Assembly: GCF_018141545.1 (NCBI RefSeq)
Contig: NZ_CP064356.1
Span: forward strand, 186,001 to 250,000
Direction: 5' to 3'
DNA length: 64,000 bases
Source: Miltoncostaea oceani
GTDB taxonomy: Bacteria; Actinomycetota; Thermoleophilia; Miltoncostaeales; Miltoncostaeaceae
The notes under the pieces were generated by a model that did not search any database, was not told the DNA's origin, and saw only the letters and a program-made list of their open reading frames with translations. How positions within the stretch are numbered: the first letter of the stretch is position 1; each line of letters starts with the position of its first letter. Below are positions 8,995 through 17,666 of the stretch, one piece after another. Position numbers and translations under genes: made by a program.

Positions 8995-10328
8995 GGGGTG
9001 GTGGTCGTTCCGGGCGTCCCGGGCGCGGTCTCGGGCGTGGTGGGCGCCGGGGTCGTGGCGGGGCCCGTGGTGGCCGGCGGCGGCGCCTCGATCACCGGGG
9101 GCTGCGTCACGCCGTACGTCCAGACGAGGCGGGCCGCGAGCTCGACGGCCTCACCCTGCCCCCGGACGGTCGTCGAGACGGCGCCGGGCTCGGCATCGCG
9201 CACGGCGTCGGCGGGCACGCCCGTCTCCTGCCAGGGGGTCGAGAGGTCGGCGCCGAGCACGTCCCACGGCAGGCCGTGGGCGACGCGCACGTCGCCCTGC
9301 GGGGACTCCTCGAGCGTGTAGATGCGGCTGTTCGCCCAGGCGCCCGCCCCGATGAGGGCGGCGACGAGGACGACGACGCCGATCACGACCGGGACGACCC
9401 GCGACCGGCGGCGCGCGACCGGCTCCAGCACCTTCGGCGCACGCCCCGACGACTCGGCGCCGGGGCGGTCGGTGGACGCGTGCCCGTGCAGGCCGCCGAG
9501 CACGCGGACACCCGTCGCCGTGGTCCCGGCGTCGCCGCCGCCGTCGCCGGCGACGGGGGCCTCCATGGTGTCGCCCTGCTGCGGCGCGGAGGCGGGGCCG
9601 ATCCGGGCGAGCACGACGGTGACGTTGTCGGCGCCCCCGGCCCCGTTGGCGGCGGCGACGAGCTCGCGGGCGGCGCCGGTCAGCGACGTGGCGCGGGCGA
9701 GGATCCCGGCGATGGTCGCCTCGGGGACGTAGGAGGAGAGCCCGTCGCTGCAGAGCAGCACGACGTCGCCGTCGCGGACGGGGGTGCTGACGGTGTCGGC
9801 GTCGACGTCGGCGTCGGCCCCGAGCGCGCGGGTGATGACGTTGCGGTGGGGGTGGCTCTCCGCCTCCTCCGCCGTGATGCTCCCGCGCCGCACGAGCTCC
9901 GCGACGACGGAGTGGTCCTCGGTCACCTGGGTCAGCGCCCCGTCGCGCCACAGGTAGGCGCGGGAGTCGCCGACGTGCACCACGTCGAGGTGGTCGTCGC
10001 GCATCATCGCGGCGGTCAGCGTGGTCCCCATGCCGCTCTTGTCGGGGTCGTCGCTCGCGAGGCGGCGGATCGCGCGGTTCGCGTCGCCGACGGCGGAGCG
10101 GACGTCCTGGGTGGAGAACGGGGTGGTGAGCGCGCCGACGGCGTCGACGGCCATCTGGGCGGCGACCTCGCCGGCCTTCGCGCCGCCCATCCCGTCGGCG
10201 ACGACCAGGACGCCCCCGGCCACGAGCGACCGGTCCTCGTTGTGGTGGCGCACCCGGCCGGTGTCCGACAGGTGGGCCACCTCCACCAGCATGAGGGGCC
10301 CGTCCGGGGTGGTGCCCTCGCCGGTCAC
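8991..10328 (-). CDS. pstP: PP2C-family serine/threonine phosphatase, membrane anchored
   Basis: A 445-residue protein that reverses phosphorylation by the operon's kinases. The N-terminal 240 residues are a metal-dependent PP2C domain, with HNEDR, ADGMGG, HVGDSRAYL, CSDGLSSY and GGADNVTVV, whose aspartates bind the two or three metal ions. A linker of about 80 residues leads to one membrane span (VVIGVVVLVAALIGAGAW) and a small external domain rich in Thr/Pro at its end. This matches PstP of mycobacteria. GTG at 10328 is the start. Four bases separate it from the FhaB stop, so the two are co-transcribed. Confidence 0.93.
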   Translation of the reverse strand: MTGEGTTPDGPLMLVEVAHLSDTGRVRHHNEDRSLVAGGVLVVADGMGGAKAGEVAAQMAVDAVGALTTPFSTQDVRSAVGDANRAIRRLASDDPDKSGMGTTLTAAMMRDDHLDVVHVGDSRAYLWRDGALTQVTEDHSVVAELVRRGSITAEEAESHPHRNVITRALGADADVDADTVSTPVRDGDVVLLCSDGLSSYVPEATIAGILARATSLTGAARELVAAANGAGGADNVTVVLARIGPASAPQQGDTMEAPVAGDGGGDAGTTATGVRVLGGLHGHASTDRPGAESSGRAPKVLEPVARRRSRVVPVVIGVVVLVAALIGAGAWANSRIYTLEESPQGDVRVAHGLPWDVLGADLSTPWQETGVPADAVRDAEPGAVSTTVRGQGEAVELAARLVWTYGVTQPPVIEAPPPATTGPATTPAPTTPETAPGTPGTTTTP

Positions 10329-10332
10329 GCGG

Positions 10333-10938
10333 CTACTCCTCGTAGCGCAGGATGGTCTGCCCGATGCGGAGCTCGTCGTGGACCTTCAGCTGGGCGTCCT
10401 GCTCGATGCGCCGGTCGTTCAGGAAGGTCCCGTTCGTCGATCCGAGGTCCTCGACGAAGTGGTACGCGCCGCGTCGCATGATCCGCGCGTGCATGTGGGA
10501 GACGAACTGGTCGTCGGGGATCGATATCCCGGAGGCCTCGGAGCGGCCGATCGTCATGCCGCCCTCGAGCGGGATCACGCGGCCCACCTCCAGGCTGTCG
10601 GAGGTCTCGACCAGGAGCCGCGGGTCGAGGTTGTCGTGCATCTCGACGCGCTCGGAGCCCTCCAGCCAGTTCCCGGCGGTCTCGTCCTCGGAGCGGTCCG
10701 CCGCCGGGACGGCCGGGACGACGACGGGCGTCGGCACCGGCGGGGCCGGCTCCGGGGCGCGTGCGACCGGCGGCGCGGGGGCGACGGGGGCCTCGGGCAT
10801 CGCGGCCTCCCGCGGCGCGACGGGCGGGGGCTGGGCGGCGCGCAGCTGCCGGCCCGAGCTGCGCACGACGGTCCACACGAAGGCGTAGAGGAGCACCAGG
10901 AAGGCGACCTCCGCCACGATCAGGCCGGTCTCGTTCAC
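10333..10938 (-). CDS. fhaB: Membrane-anchored FHA-domain protein (FhaB/FipA-like)
   Basis: A 201-residue protein with one N-terminal membrane span (residues about 7-25), a Pro/Ala-rich linker of 60 residues and a C-terminal FHA domain. The FHA phosphothreonine pocket is visible: TIGRSEASGI, then SHMHARI, and GSTNGTFLN. FHA domains dock onto phosphothreonines made by PknA/PknB kinases. In mycobacteria the short FHA protein of this operon takes part in cell division and stress response. It lies 31 bases after the fhaA stop, in the order fhaA-fhaB-pstP. Confidence 0.9.
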   Translation of the reverse strand: MNETGLIVAEVAFLVLLYAFVWTVVRSSGRQLRAAQPPPVAPREAAMPEAPVAPAPPVARAPEPAPPVPTPVVVPAVPAADRSEDETAGNWLEGSERVEMHDNLDPRLLVETSDSLEVGRVIPLEGGMTIGRSEASGISIPDDQFVSHMHARIMRRGAYHFVEDLGSTNGTFLNDRRIEQDAQLKVHDELRIGQTILRYEE

Positions 10939-10969
10939 GGGCGTCGCCTCGGCGTCGGGTGCACGGTGC

Positions 10970-11818
10970 TCAGCTCAGCTCGACGCGGATCGGGGTGGTG
11001 CCCACCACGATCGTGTCGCCGTCGGCCAGCGCGTGGCGCTTGACGATCTGGCCGTTCACCTCGGTCCCGTTGGTGCTCCCCATGTCGACCAGGAAGTAGT
11101 CGAGCCCGATGTGGCGCACCTCGGCGTGGACGCGGCTGGCGTTCGCGTCGGGCACGACGACGTCGCAGTCGCGGCTGCGGCCCATGGTGGAGACGCGCTT
11201 GCTCAGGCGGGTGCGGGTGGTGCCGACGACGAGGGTCATCGTCTCCTGGGTGAGGCCGGCCTCGCGGGCGTCGGCGGCGGAGATGACCTGGGTGCCGCTG
11301 ACGCCCTCGAGCGCGCCGTAGGGGCGCGGGGGCGGGGGCGGGACGGGCGCGGGGACGGGGGCCGCGGGGGGCTCCGGCGCCGCGGGGGCGTCGAGCCCGG
11401 GCGGGCGCTCCTCGCCCGGCGCCGCGGCGGGGGCGGGGGCTCCGGCGGGGGCCTCCGCCATGCGACACGAGATCCCGAACTCCCCGACCCGCAGGTCGGC
11501 GTCGGTCTCGAGGCCGACGACGGCGGGGGCGACCAGCGACAGGCCCGCGCCGCGCGCGTGGGCGTCGAGGTAGGCGCCGAGCTCGGCGACGAGGGACCGC
11601 TCGTACGACGCGAAGGCGTCGCGGTCCTGTGGGGACAGGTACACGGTGAACTCGTTCGGGACGTAGACGCGCGAGACCGAGATGGTCTTGTGGTCCTCCA
11701 TCTCGCGGGCCAGCTTGCGGGCCAGCTCCACCGGTTGCAGGGAACTGCGGAAGGCCCTTCGGAAGCCACGCTCGAAGAGGCCCTCGATCTTCTGCTCGAT
11801 GTCGCGCAGGAGGCTCAT
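10970..11818 (-). CDS. fhaA: DUF3662 and FHA domain protein (FhaA-like)
   Basis: A 282-residue soluble protein. Residues 1-120 are the DUF3662 domain (start SLLRDIEQKIEGLFERGF), found almost only in actinobacterial FhaA. Then comes a Pro/Ala linker and a C-terminal FHA domain with TMGRSRDCDV, SRVHAEV and GSTNGTEVNG. In mycobacteria FhaA binds the phosphorylated pseudokinase domain of MviN/MurJ and helps control wall synthesis. ATG 11818 overlaps the stop of the upstream kinase (ATGA). The much longer open frame upstream is that kinase gene read out of phase. Confidence 0.93.
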   Translation of the reverse strand: MSLLRDIEQKIEGLFERGFRRAFRSSLQPVELARKLAREMEDHKTISVSRVYVPNEFTVYLSPQDRDAFASYERSLVAELGAYLDAHARGAGLSLVAPAVVGLETDADLRVGEFGISCRMAEAPAGAPAPAAAPGEERPPGLDAPAAPEPPAAPVPAPVPPPPPRPYGALEGVSGTQVISAADAREAGLTQETMTLVVGTTRTRLSKRVSTMGRSRDCDVVVPDANASRVHAEVRHIGLDYFLVDMGSTNGTEVNGQIVKRHALADGDTIVVGTTPIRVELS

Positions 11819-13503
11819 ACGATCGGACCGCGCAGAGTAGCGGACGTCCTGACCGGCGTCGTGCGGCGGAACGTCCGCCACGGCCGGACGGCCCACGCCA
11901 TCACCACGGCGGCGGCCGGCAGGAGGGCGCCGAGGGCCGTCGCCGCGTCGACCGCGGTGGCGACCACGGCGATGCCGAGCGCGGTCAGCCAGATCGCGCT
12001 CGCCACGACGCGCGGGCCGCCCGCGGCGGCGCGCATCACGACCGGCACGAGCAGGGCGGCCGCCACCAGCGCGAGGGCCTGGACGAGGGCCTCCGGACGG
12101 TCGGCGAACGGCTGCCAGAGGCGGTCCGCGGCGACGGCGGGCGAGGTCTCCCCCTCGAGCTCGCGCACGGCGGACCCGAGGAACGGCCCCCCGGCGAGCA
12201 GGGCGTCGGTGCCCGCGCCGACCTGCCAGACGAGCGTGGCGAGCACCGACGCGGCCGCGGCCCAGAGGCGCGCCGGCCACCGGGGCAGCAGCCCCGCCAG
12301 GGCGGGGGCGAGGGGTCCGAGCCCGATCGCGAAGAGCAGGGGGCCGACGGCGGCGGCGAGCACCAGGCGCCCGTGTCCCCAGCCGCTCAGGACGATCGCG
12401 AGGGCCGCGAGGCCGAGCAGGACGCCCGCGGCGGGGGCCGAGGAGACGACGAGGGCCGTGGCGACCCCGACGCCGGCGAGGGCCGCGGCGCGCGACCGCC
12501 ACGCCGCGGCGAGCCCGGCGACGGCCATCGCCGCGACCGCCGGCCCGGGGGCGCCCCAGTCGACGCCGCCGGCGCCGTCGAGGGTGGTGGACCCGTGGGC
12601 GAGGGCGGCGGCCGCGGTCGCGGCCCCGACGGCGGCGCTCGCGAGCACGGGCAGCGCGTGCAGGCCCCGCCGCCGGGCGGCGCGGACGCCGCCCTGCACG
12701 CCGCCGAGGGCGTCGGCCAGGTCGGCGGCGGACGGCCGGGTCGCGGGGTCGGCGCGCAGCCCCGCGTCGACGGCGCGGCAGAGGGCGTCGGGCAGGTCGG
12801 GGCGCAGGCGCTGCAGCGGGGGGACCGCCCCGGCGGCGGCGCGCCGCGCCGTCTCGGCGGGGGAGGGCGCCGACACCGGGTTGCGCCCGGTCAGCCCCTC
12901 GTGGATGACGAGGCACGCGGCGTAGACGTCGGTGGCCGGCCCGGCCGCCTCGCCGCGCGCCTGCTCGGGGCTCATGTAGGCGACGGTGCCGACGACGCCG
13001 CCGGTCATGGTGAGGCCGCTCTCGCCGGAGAGGCGGGCGACGCCGAAGTCGGAGAGCTGGGCACGGCCGCCGGGGCCGACGAGGATGTTGGCGGGCTTGA
13101 CGTCGCGGTGGACGACGCCGCGCGCGTGTGCGTGGGCGAGCGCGCGGAGGACGTCCTCCCCGATGCCGACGACGGCGTCGGCGCCCGGGGGTTCGGGGGC
13201 CCGCAGCAGCTCCGACAGCGACCGCCCCTCCACCAGCTCCCAGACGAGGTAGAGGCACTCCCGGTCCTCGCCCCAGTCCCGCAGGGCGACGATGCGGGGG
13301 TGGTCGAGCCGGCCCGCGGCGCGCACCTCCGCCCGTACGCGCGGCGCCAGGTCGAGCTCGACGGGGACGACCTTCACGGCGACGTCGTCGCCGGTCACGA
13401 GGTCGTGGGCGCGGTGCACGACGGAGGTCGCGCCGCGGCCGATGGCGGGTCCGAGGACGTAGCGCCCGAGGGCGCGCCGATCCGATGCGAGGTGGGCGGT
13501 CAC
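11815..13503 (-). CDS. Serine/threonine protein kinase with polytopic membrane domain
   Basis: A kinase of about 562 residues. The kinase domain near the N terminus has GRGATSVV, the VAVKVV lysine, HRDVKPANI and SDFGVARL, followed by TVAYMSPEQARG in the activation segment. The second half is not PASTA: it holds about eight to ten hydrophobic segments ending in a short basic tail. A kinase joined to a multi-pass membrane domain at the head of the fhaA operon is unusual; mycobacteria have pknA further down. GTG 13503 is chosen because the frame before it lacks kinase character, but in-frame ATGs at 13563 and 13566 are also possible. Its stop overlaps the fhaA start. Confidence 0.85.
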   Translation of the reverse strand: MTAHLASDRRALGRYVLGPAIGRGATSVVHRAHDLVTGDDVAVKVVPVELDLAPRVRAEVRAAGRLDHPRIVALRDWGEDRECLYLVWELVEGRSLSELLRAPEPPGADAVVGIGEDVLRALAHAHARGVVHRDVKPANILVGPGGRAQLSDFGVARLSGESGLTMTGGVVGTVAYMSPEQARGEAAGPATDVYAACLVIHEGLTGRNPVSAPSPAETARRAAAGAVPPLQRLRPDLPDALCRAVDAGLRADPATRPSAADLADALGGVQGGVRAARRRGLHALPVLASAAVGAATAAAALAHGSTTLDGAGGVDWGAPGPAVAAMAVAGLAAAWRSRAAALAGVGVATALVVSSAPAAGVLLGLAALAIVLSGWGHGRLVLAAAVGPLLFAIGLGPLAPALAGLLPRWPARLWAAAASVLATLVWQVGAGTDALLAGGPFLGSAVRELEGETSPAVAADRLWQPFADRPEALVQALALVAAALLVPVVMRAAAGGPRVVASAIWLTALGIAVVATAVDAATALGALLPAAAVVMAWAVRPWRTFRRTTPVRTSATLRGPIV

Positions 13504-13639
13504 GTCGAGGGATCTTCCACGACGCGACCCTCCATCCTTGCCGGGCCGGGTGCGGAGGGGCATCATCCCGCCGCACGACGCCGTTCCCCGGTGCCCCGGG
13601 ACGGCTCCGGGCACGCCGCCGGGTGAGGCAGGAGGCCCC

Positions 13640-13672
13640 GCCGGGTGGTGGAACTGGTCGACACGCTAGATT
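13640..13672 (+). other. tRNA-Leu 5'-half-like sequence
   Basis: These 33 bases closely match positions 1-33 of a tRNA-Leu: an acceptor 5' strand GCCGGGT, a D arm whose GTG and CAC pair around a GG-containing loop, and the anticodon arm start CGCTAGATT. The match stops at the anticodon loop. No pairing 3' anticodon strand, TTCGA-type T loop or ACCCGGC acceptor strand follows before the gene at 13785. It is therefore a degenerate or truncated tRNA in the leader between divergent genes, not a working tRNA. Confidence 0.4.
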
Positions 13673-13784
13673 CCGCGTCCCGCGCTCGCACGAGCGAGGC
13701 GGCGAGAGCAGATCGCCCGATGACACTTCGTCTCCCACACCAGGTGCGGACCGCCGTCTCTCCCGAAACCCCCGCGACGTAGCC

Positions 13785-15149
13785 ATGGCCGAATGGGACG
13801 ACGAGCGGCCCGACTTCGACGCGGCCTTCCGCGACGAACCCGAGGACGCGGGCAGGGCGGGCCGGCGCCGTGGGCGGCAGAGCCGCCGCGCCGCGGAGCC
13901 CGACGACGCCGGCAGCACCGGTGAGATCCCGCGTGCCCGTGTGTCGGAGGGGTCGTCCTCCGGCGGGGGGCGCACGTCGGGGGCGCGGGCCGGTGCCGGC
14001 CGCGCGACGGCGCGTGCGCGGGCGGCGGCGCGTGGCGCCCGGGGTGGCGGCGGCGCACGGCGCGGCGGCGGGCGGGGCCCGTCGGGCGGCGGCGTCGCGG
14101 TGCTGCAGGGTCCGCGCGGGCGGCTCATCCTCGGCATCGCGTTCGCGGTCATCCTCGTCATCGTCATCGCGCTCGTGGTCAAGGACTGCCAGCGCGACCA
14201 GCTCGAGGACTCGTACACCGAGTACATCAACGGCGTCGCCGCGGCGGTGAGCACCTCCGCCGAGCAGGGCGCCGCGTTGCGCCAGGTGATGGCGAACCCG
14301 CGGGGCGAGCGCCCGCCGGAGCTGCGCCAGAAGATCCAGGACATCGCGAACCAGGCCCAGGGGACGCTGGACGAGGTCGAGAACCTCGACCCGCCCGGAG
14401 CCCTGTCCGCCCCCCAGAACAACCTGGTGCTCGCGCTCCAGTACCGCGTGACGGGGCTGAACACCCTCGCGAAGAACCTCCCGACCCTGCTGCAGTCGAC
14501 CGATGTCCAGACGAAGGCGTCGGGCATCGCGGGGATCATGAAGCTGTTCCAGGCGAGCGACGTGATCTACGACACGTCCTTCAACGAGCCGGCGAAGCGG
14601 GCGCTGGAGGACGACGACATCACGGGGATCGAGGTGCCGCAGCTCCAGGCCTTCCTGCCGAACGCGGCCCTGACGACGGTAGAGGGTGCGCGCACCCTGC
14701 TGCCCGACCTGCAGCGGCGCACCCAGGCGACGGGTGGCTCGGGTGGCGACGCCGAGTCGTCCGGGAACCTGCGTGGGACGTCGCTCGAGTCGACAGTGGC
14801 CCTGCCGTCGGAGACGCGCCTGACGCCGGGCACGACCGCGGCCGTACAGCAGACCGAGATGCTGAAGTGGGCGGTGACGGTCATGAACAGCGGGGACTTC
14901 GACGAGACGAACGTGGTGGTGCGGGCGACGTTCTTCTACTCATCCGACCCGCAGGACACCGACGTGCGCGAGGTTCCGATCGAGAACATCGCGTCGGGTG
15001 AGTCCATCACCGTCGAGATCGATGGGCCGGGGTCCGACAAGGTCGTGTTCGGTGACCAGGGCACCCTCCGAATCGAAGTCGAGCCCGTGACCGGGGAGAC
15101 GCGCATCGACAACAACCGCGTCGAGTACCCGGTCAAGATCACGATCTGA
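13785..15149 (+). CDS. Membrane-anchored protein with large extracytoplasmic region
   Basis: A 454-residue protein starting at ATG 13785. Residues 1-105 are a disordered, charged, Gly/Arg-rich cytoplasmic segment. One membrane span follows (LILGIAFAVILVIVIALVV), then about 320 external residues. The first half outside is helical (TYTEYINGV-like start and QKIQDIANQAQ). The last 100 residues look like a CARDB/DUF11-type beta-sandwich (KWAVTVMNSGDFDETNVVV). No enzyme motif is seen. The TGA overlaps the ATG of the next gene (TGATG), so the pair is coupled. It starts divergently from the kinase-led operon, and the role is unknown. Confidence 0.8.
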   Translation: MAEWDDERPDFDAAFRDEPEDAGRAGRRRGRQSRRAAEPDDAGSTGEIPRARVSEGSSSGGGRTSGARAGAGRATARARAAARGARGGGGARRGGGRGPSGGGVAVLQGPRGRLILGIAFAVILVIVIALVVKDCQRDQLEDSYTEYINGVAAAVSTSAEQGAALRQVMANPRGERPPELRQKIQDIANQAQGTLDEVENLDPPGALSAPQNNLVLALQYRVTGLNTLAKNLPTLLQSTDVQTKASGIAGIMKLFQASDVIYDTSFNEPAKRALEDDDITGIEVPQLQAFLPNAALTTVEGARTLLPDLQRRTQATGGSGGDAESSGNLRGTSLESTVALPSETRLTPGTTAAVQQTEMLKWAVTVMNSGDFDETNVVVRATFFYSSDPQDTDVREVPIENIASGESITVEIDGPGSDKVVFGDQGTLRIEVEPVTGETRIDNNRVEYPVKITI

Positions 15150-15787
15150 TGGAGGTCGACGCCTGGGTGGCCGTGGCCGCCGGCGTGCCGGGCCTGATCG
15201 CCCTCGGCGTCTGCGTCTTCCTGTGGATCGGCCTGCGCCGTGCCCGGGCGGCGCAGCAGGTGCTGCTCCCCGACGGGGCGTCGGCGGGCCTCATCGACCG
15301 CCAGGCGACGCTGCAGCGGGCGATGACGCGCCTCGAGGGCGGGTTGAGCGACCTGCAGAGCCTGGTGGAGCGGCAGGGGGAGTTCACGGAGGCGAACCTC
15401 CGTACCGCCCTGCGCTTCCAGGGGATGGTCCGGTACGACGCGTACCGCGACATGGGCGGCAACCAGTCGTGGTCGATCGCCCTGCTCGACGGCAACCGGT
15501 CGGGTGCGATCGTGACGTGCCTGCACGCCCGTGACCACGCCCGGGTGTACCTGAAGGAGATGAACGCGGGCGAGCCGGGGCAGCGCCTGTCCCCCGAGGA
15601 GGAGCGGGCGGTGGCCCTGGCGTTCGGCGCCCCGCCGCGTCCCGCCCGCGGGTCGGGGACGGCCCCGCCGTACCCGGGTCCGCCGGCGGCGGCGCCGTTG
15701 CCGGAGGCCACCGATGACGACGGCGACGACCAGTCGACGGGGGAGATCCCGACCGATCCGGAGCGCCCGGCCGGGCCCGCGGCGTGA
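15149..15787 (+). CDS. DUF4446 family membrane protein
   Basis: A 212-residue protein with one N-terminal membrane span (about residues 5-30), a coiled-coil-like helix (about 48-85) and the DUF4446 core: FQGMVRYDAYRDMGGNQSW, SIALLDGN, and a strand ending in YLKEMNAGEPGQRLSPEEE. The C-terminal 60 residues are Pro/Asp-rich and disordered. DUF4446 proteins are widespread in Gram-positive bacteria with no known activity. The gene overlaps both neighbours: TGATG with the gene upstream and GTGA with pheA downstream. Confidence 0.85.
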   Translation: MEVDAWVAVAAGVPGLIALGVCVFLWIGLRRARAAQQVLLPDGASAGLIDRQATLQRAMTRLEGGLSDLQSLVERQGEFTEANLRTALRFQGMVRYDAYRDMGGNQSWSIALLDGNRSGAIVTCLHARDHARVYLKEMNAGEPGQRLSPEEERAVALAFGAPPRPARGSGTAPPYPGPPAAAPLPEATDDDGDDQSTGEIPTDPERPAGPAA

Positions 15788-16635
15788 GGGTCGGGTACCT
15801 GGGGCCACCCGGGACCTTCTGCGAGGAGGCCCTGCTGTCGCTGCTCGGCCGCGACGTCGAGGAGGTCCCCTTCCCGACGGTGGTCGACTGCTTCCGTGCG
15901 GTCCGCGAGGGCGACGTGCCCGAGGCCCTCGTGCCGATCGAGAACACGATCGAGGGGTCGGTGAACCAGACCCTCGACCAGCTCGCCGCCGGTGACGGCC
16001 TGCGCATCCGCGGGGAGGTGGTGCTGCCGATCCGCCACCACCTGATCGCCCGCCGCCGGATCGACCCGGCCTCGCTGGAGCGCGTGCTGTCCCATCCGCA
16101 CGCGACGGCGCAGTGCCAGGGGTGGCTGCGGTCGACGGCGCCGCACGCGACGATCGTGGCGACGAACTCCACCGCCGACGCGGTCCGGATCGTGGGCGAG
16201 GGGGGCGACGACGACGGCCACTCCGCCGCGATCGGCACCCTGCGCGCCGCGGAGCTGTACGGCTGCGAGGTGCTCGCGACGGACATCGCCGACACCCACG
16301 ACAACTCGACGCGCTTCGTCCTGCTGGGGACGGAGCCGGTGGAGGCGGTCGGTCCGGGGCGCTTCCGCACGTCGATCGTCTGCGGGCTGGAGCGGGACCG
16401 CCCGGGTGCGCTCCTCGCGATCCTCCAGGAGTTCGCGATGCGCGCGGTGAACCTGACGCGCCTGGAGAGCCGGCCGACGAAGACCGGCCTGGGGTCGTAC
16501 ATCTTCTTCATCGACATCGAGGGGAGCCGCGACCGGGACCTGCCGGTGGCGTCGGCGATCCAGGCCCTCGAGGATCAACGTGTCGCGGATGTCACGGTGC
16601 TGGGGTCCTACCCCGTCGGCGGCGCGCCCGGCTAG
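15784..16635 (+). CDS. pheA: Prephenate dehydratase
   Basis: A 283-residue monofunctional enzyme that converts prephenate to phenylpyruvate in phenylalanine synthesis. The catalytic periplasmic-binding-like fold covers residues 1-185, with YLGPPGTFCEEAL at the start, PIENTIEGSVNQTLD, SHPHATAQC and the catalytic threonine motif NSTRF. Residues about 198-280 form an ACT domain (RPGALLAILQEF, LTRLESRP), which binds phenylalanine for feedback control in this family. There is no chorismate mutase domain. GTG 15784 overlaps the stop of the DUF4446 gene, so it probably relies on upstream transcription. Confidence 0.95.
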   Translation: MRVGYLGPPGTFCEEALLSLLGRDVEEVPFPTVVDCFRAVREGDVPEALVPIENTIEGSVNQTLDQLAAGDGLRIRGEVVLPIRHHLIARRRIDPASLERVLSHPHATAQCQGWLRSTAPHATIVATNSTADAVRIVGEGGDDDGHSAAIGTLRAAELYGCEVLATDIADTHDNSTRFVLLGTEPVEAVGPGRFRTSIVCGLERDRPGALLAILQEFAMRAVNLTRLESRPTKTGLGSYIFFIDIEGSRDRDLPVASAIQALEDQRVADVTVLGSYPVGGAPG

Positions 16636-16720
16636 AATCCCCACGGGCTCAGGGTGAGAGACGGCAGCCTCCGTGACGCTTCATGCCGGTCGCTCACCCA
16701 CGCGGACGTCCGAGGAGCCA

Positions 16721-17224
16721 ATGGCGCAGCAGGTCCTCGTCCTGAACGCCACCTACGAGCCGATCAACGTGTGCTCGCTGCAGCGGGCGGTCGTGCTGGT
16801 GCTGAAGAACAAGGCCGAGGTGCTGGAGCGCGCCGCCCGGTCGTTGCGCAGCGCGACCCAGAGCCACGTGTACCCCCTCGTGATCCGGCTCGTCTACTTC
16901 GTGCGGGTGCCGCGCCACGAGTCGCGGAAGATCTCGCGCCGCGCCGTCTTCGCCCGCGACGGCTACGAGTGCCAGTACTGCGGCTCGGCGTCGCACCTGA
17001 CGATGGACCACGTCATCCCGCGGTCCCGCGGCGGCCGGTCGAGCTGGGACAACGTCGTCACCGCGTGCGCGCCGTGCAACCTGCGCAAGGGCAACCGCCT
17101 GCCGGGTGAGATCGACATGCGTCCCCGGACGAACCCGCGGGCCCCACGGCCCGACGTGTTCATCTCCGTCGCCGCCCCCCGGCAACCGAACGCCTGGCTG
17201 CCGTACCTGGCGAAGGCCTCCTAG
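16721..17224 (+). CDS. HNH endonuclease
   Basis: A 167-residue protein starting at ATG 16721, chosen because a GAGGAG ribosome site lies five bases upstream; an ATG 16 codons earlier in the same frame lacks one. The N-terminal half begins VLVLNATYEPINVCS, typical of a widespread actinobacterial HNH family. The nuclease core has two CxxC zinc knuckles (CQYCG and CAPCN) around DHVIPRSRGG, where His is the general base, and the NLRKG end. This family is chromosomal and its target is unknown; it is not a typical mobile intron nuclease. Confidence 0.85.
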   Translation: MAQQVLVLNATYEPINVCSLQRAVVLVLKNKAEVLERAARSLRSATQSHVYPLVIRLVYFVRVPRHESRKISRRAVFARDGYECQYCGSASHLTMDHVIPRSRGGRSSWDNVVTACAPCNLRKGNRLPGEIDMRPRTNPRAPRPDVFISVAAPRQPNAWLPYLAKAS

Positions 17225-17598
17225 AGGGGTCCGCCGAGCGCCCGCCGTCCCGCCCGGGTGAGGCGGAGGTCGACGGTGGTCTGGTCGCGGCCGCTGACCC
17301 GCATCACGACGAGCCCCTGGTGCTCGAGGCGCTGGACCCCCTCCTCGACCAGGTCGCGGTAGGCGGTGCGGAGGTCCTTCGGCATGCCGGGGAACAGGCC
17401 GGTGCGGTGGGGGTCGAACGGCATGGTGATGCGCCACATCTCGACGACGCCGTCCTCCGCCACCCCGTCCGGGCCGAACAGCGCCTCGAGGACGACCGCG
17501 GCGAGGTCGTCGAGCGACAACGCGTCGAGTCGCGCGAGCTCCGTCCGCAGCCCGGATTCGTCGCGCCGCCGCCGGTCCCCACCGCCGAGGATGCCCAT
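17221..17598 (-). CDS. Hypothetical protein, possible winged-helix-like
   Basis: A 125-residue soluble protein starting at ATG 17598. After a short basic Gly/Arg segment it is helical (RTELARLDALSLDDLAAVVL), and it ends in a strand pair before RLTRAGRRALGG, a pattern seen in PadR/MarR-like winged helices. That similarity is weak. A mid-segment MWRITMPFDPHRTGLFPGMP has no recognised family. The stop shares CTAG with the stop of the HNH gene, with which it converges. Confidence 0.6.
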   Translation of the reverse strand: MGILGGGDRRRRDESGLRTELARLDALSLDDLAAVVLEALFGPDGVAEDGVVEMWRITMPFDPHRTGLFPGMPKDLRTAYRDLVEEGVQRLEHQGLVVMRVSGRDQTTVDLRLTRAGRRALGGPL

Positions 17599-17666
17599 CA
17601 CCCGACCATATCCTGCGACGCCGGGCGCCCTCGCGTGACCGGCCGCGGCCGGCCGGGAGCGGCGGC

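Noticed and set aside
13640-13740. A complete tRNA-Leu
   Set aside because: After base 13672 there is no pairing anticodon strand, no TTCGA T loop and no matching acceptor 3' strand. A stem GGCGA/TCGCC around 13710-13730 gives a seven-base loop without T-loop sequence.
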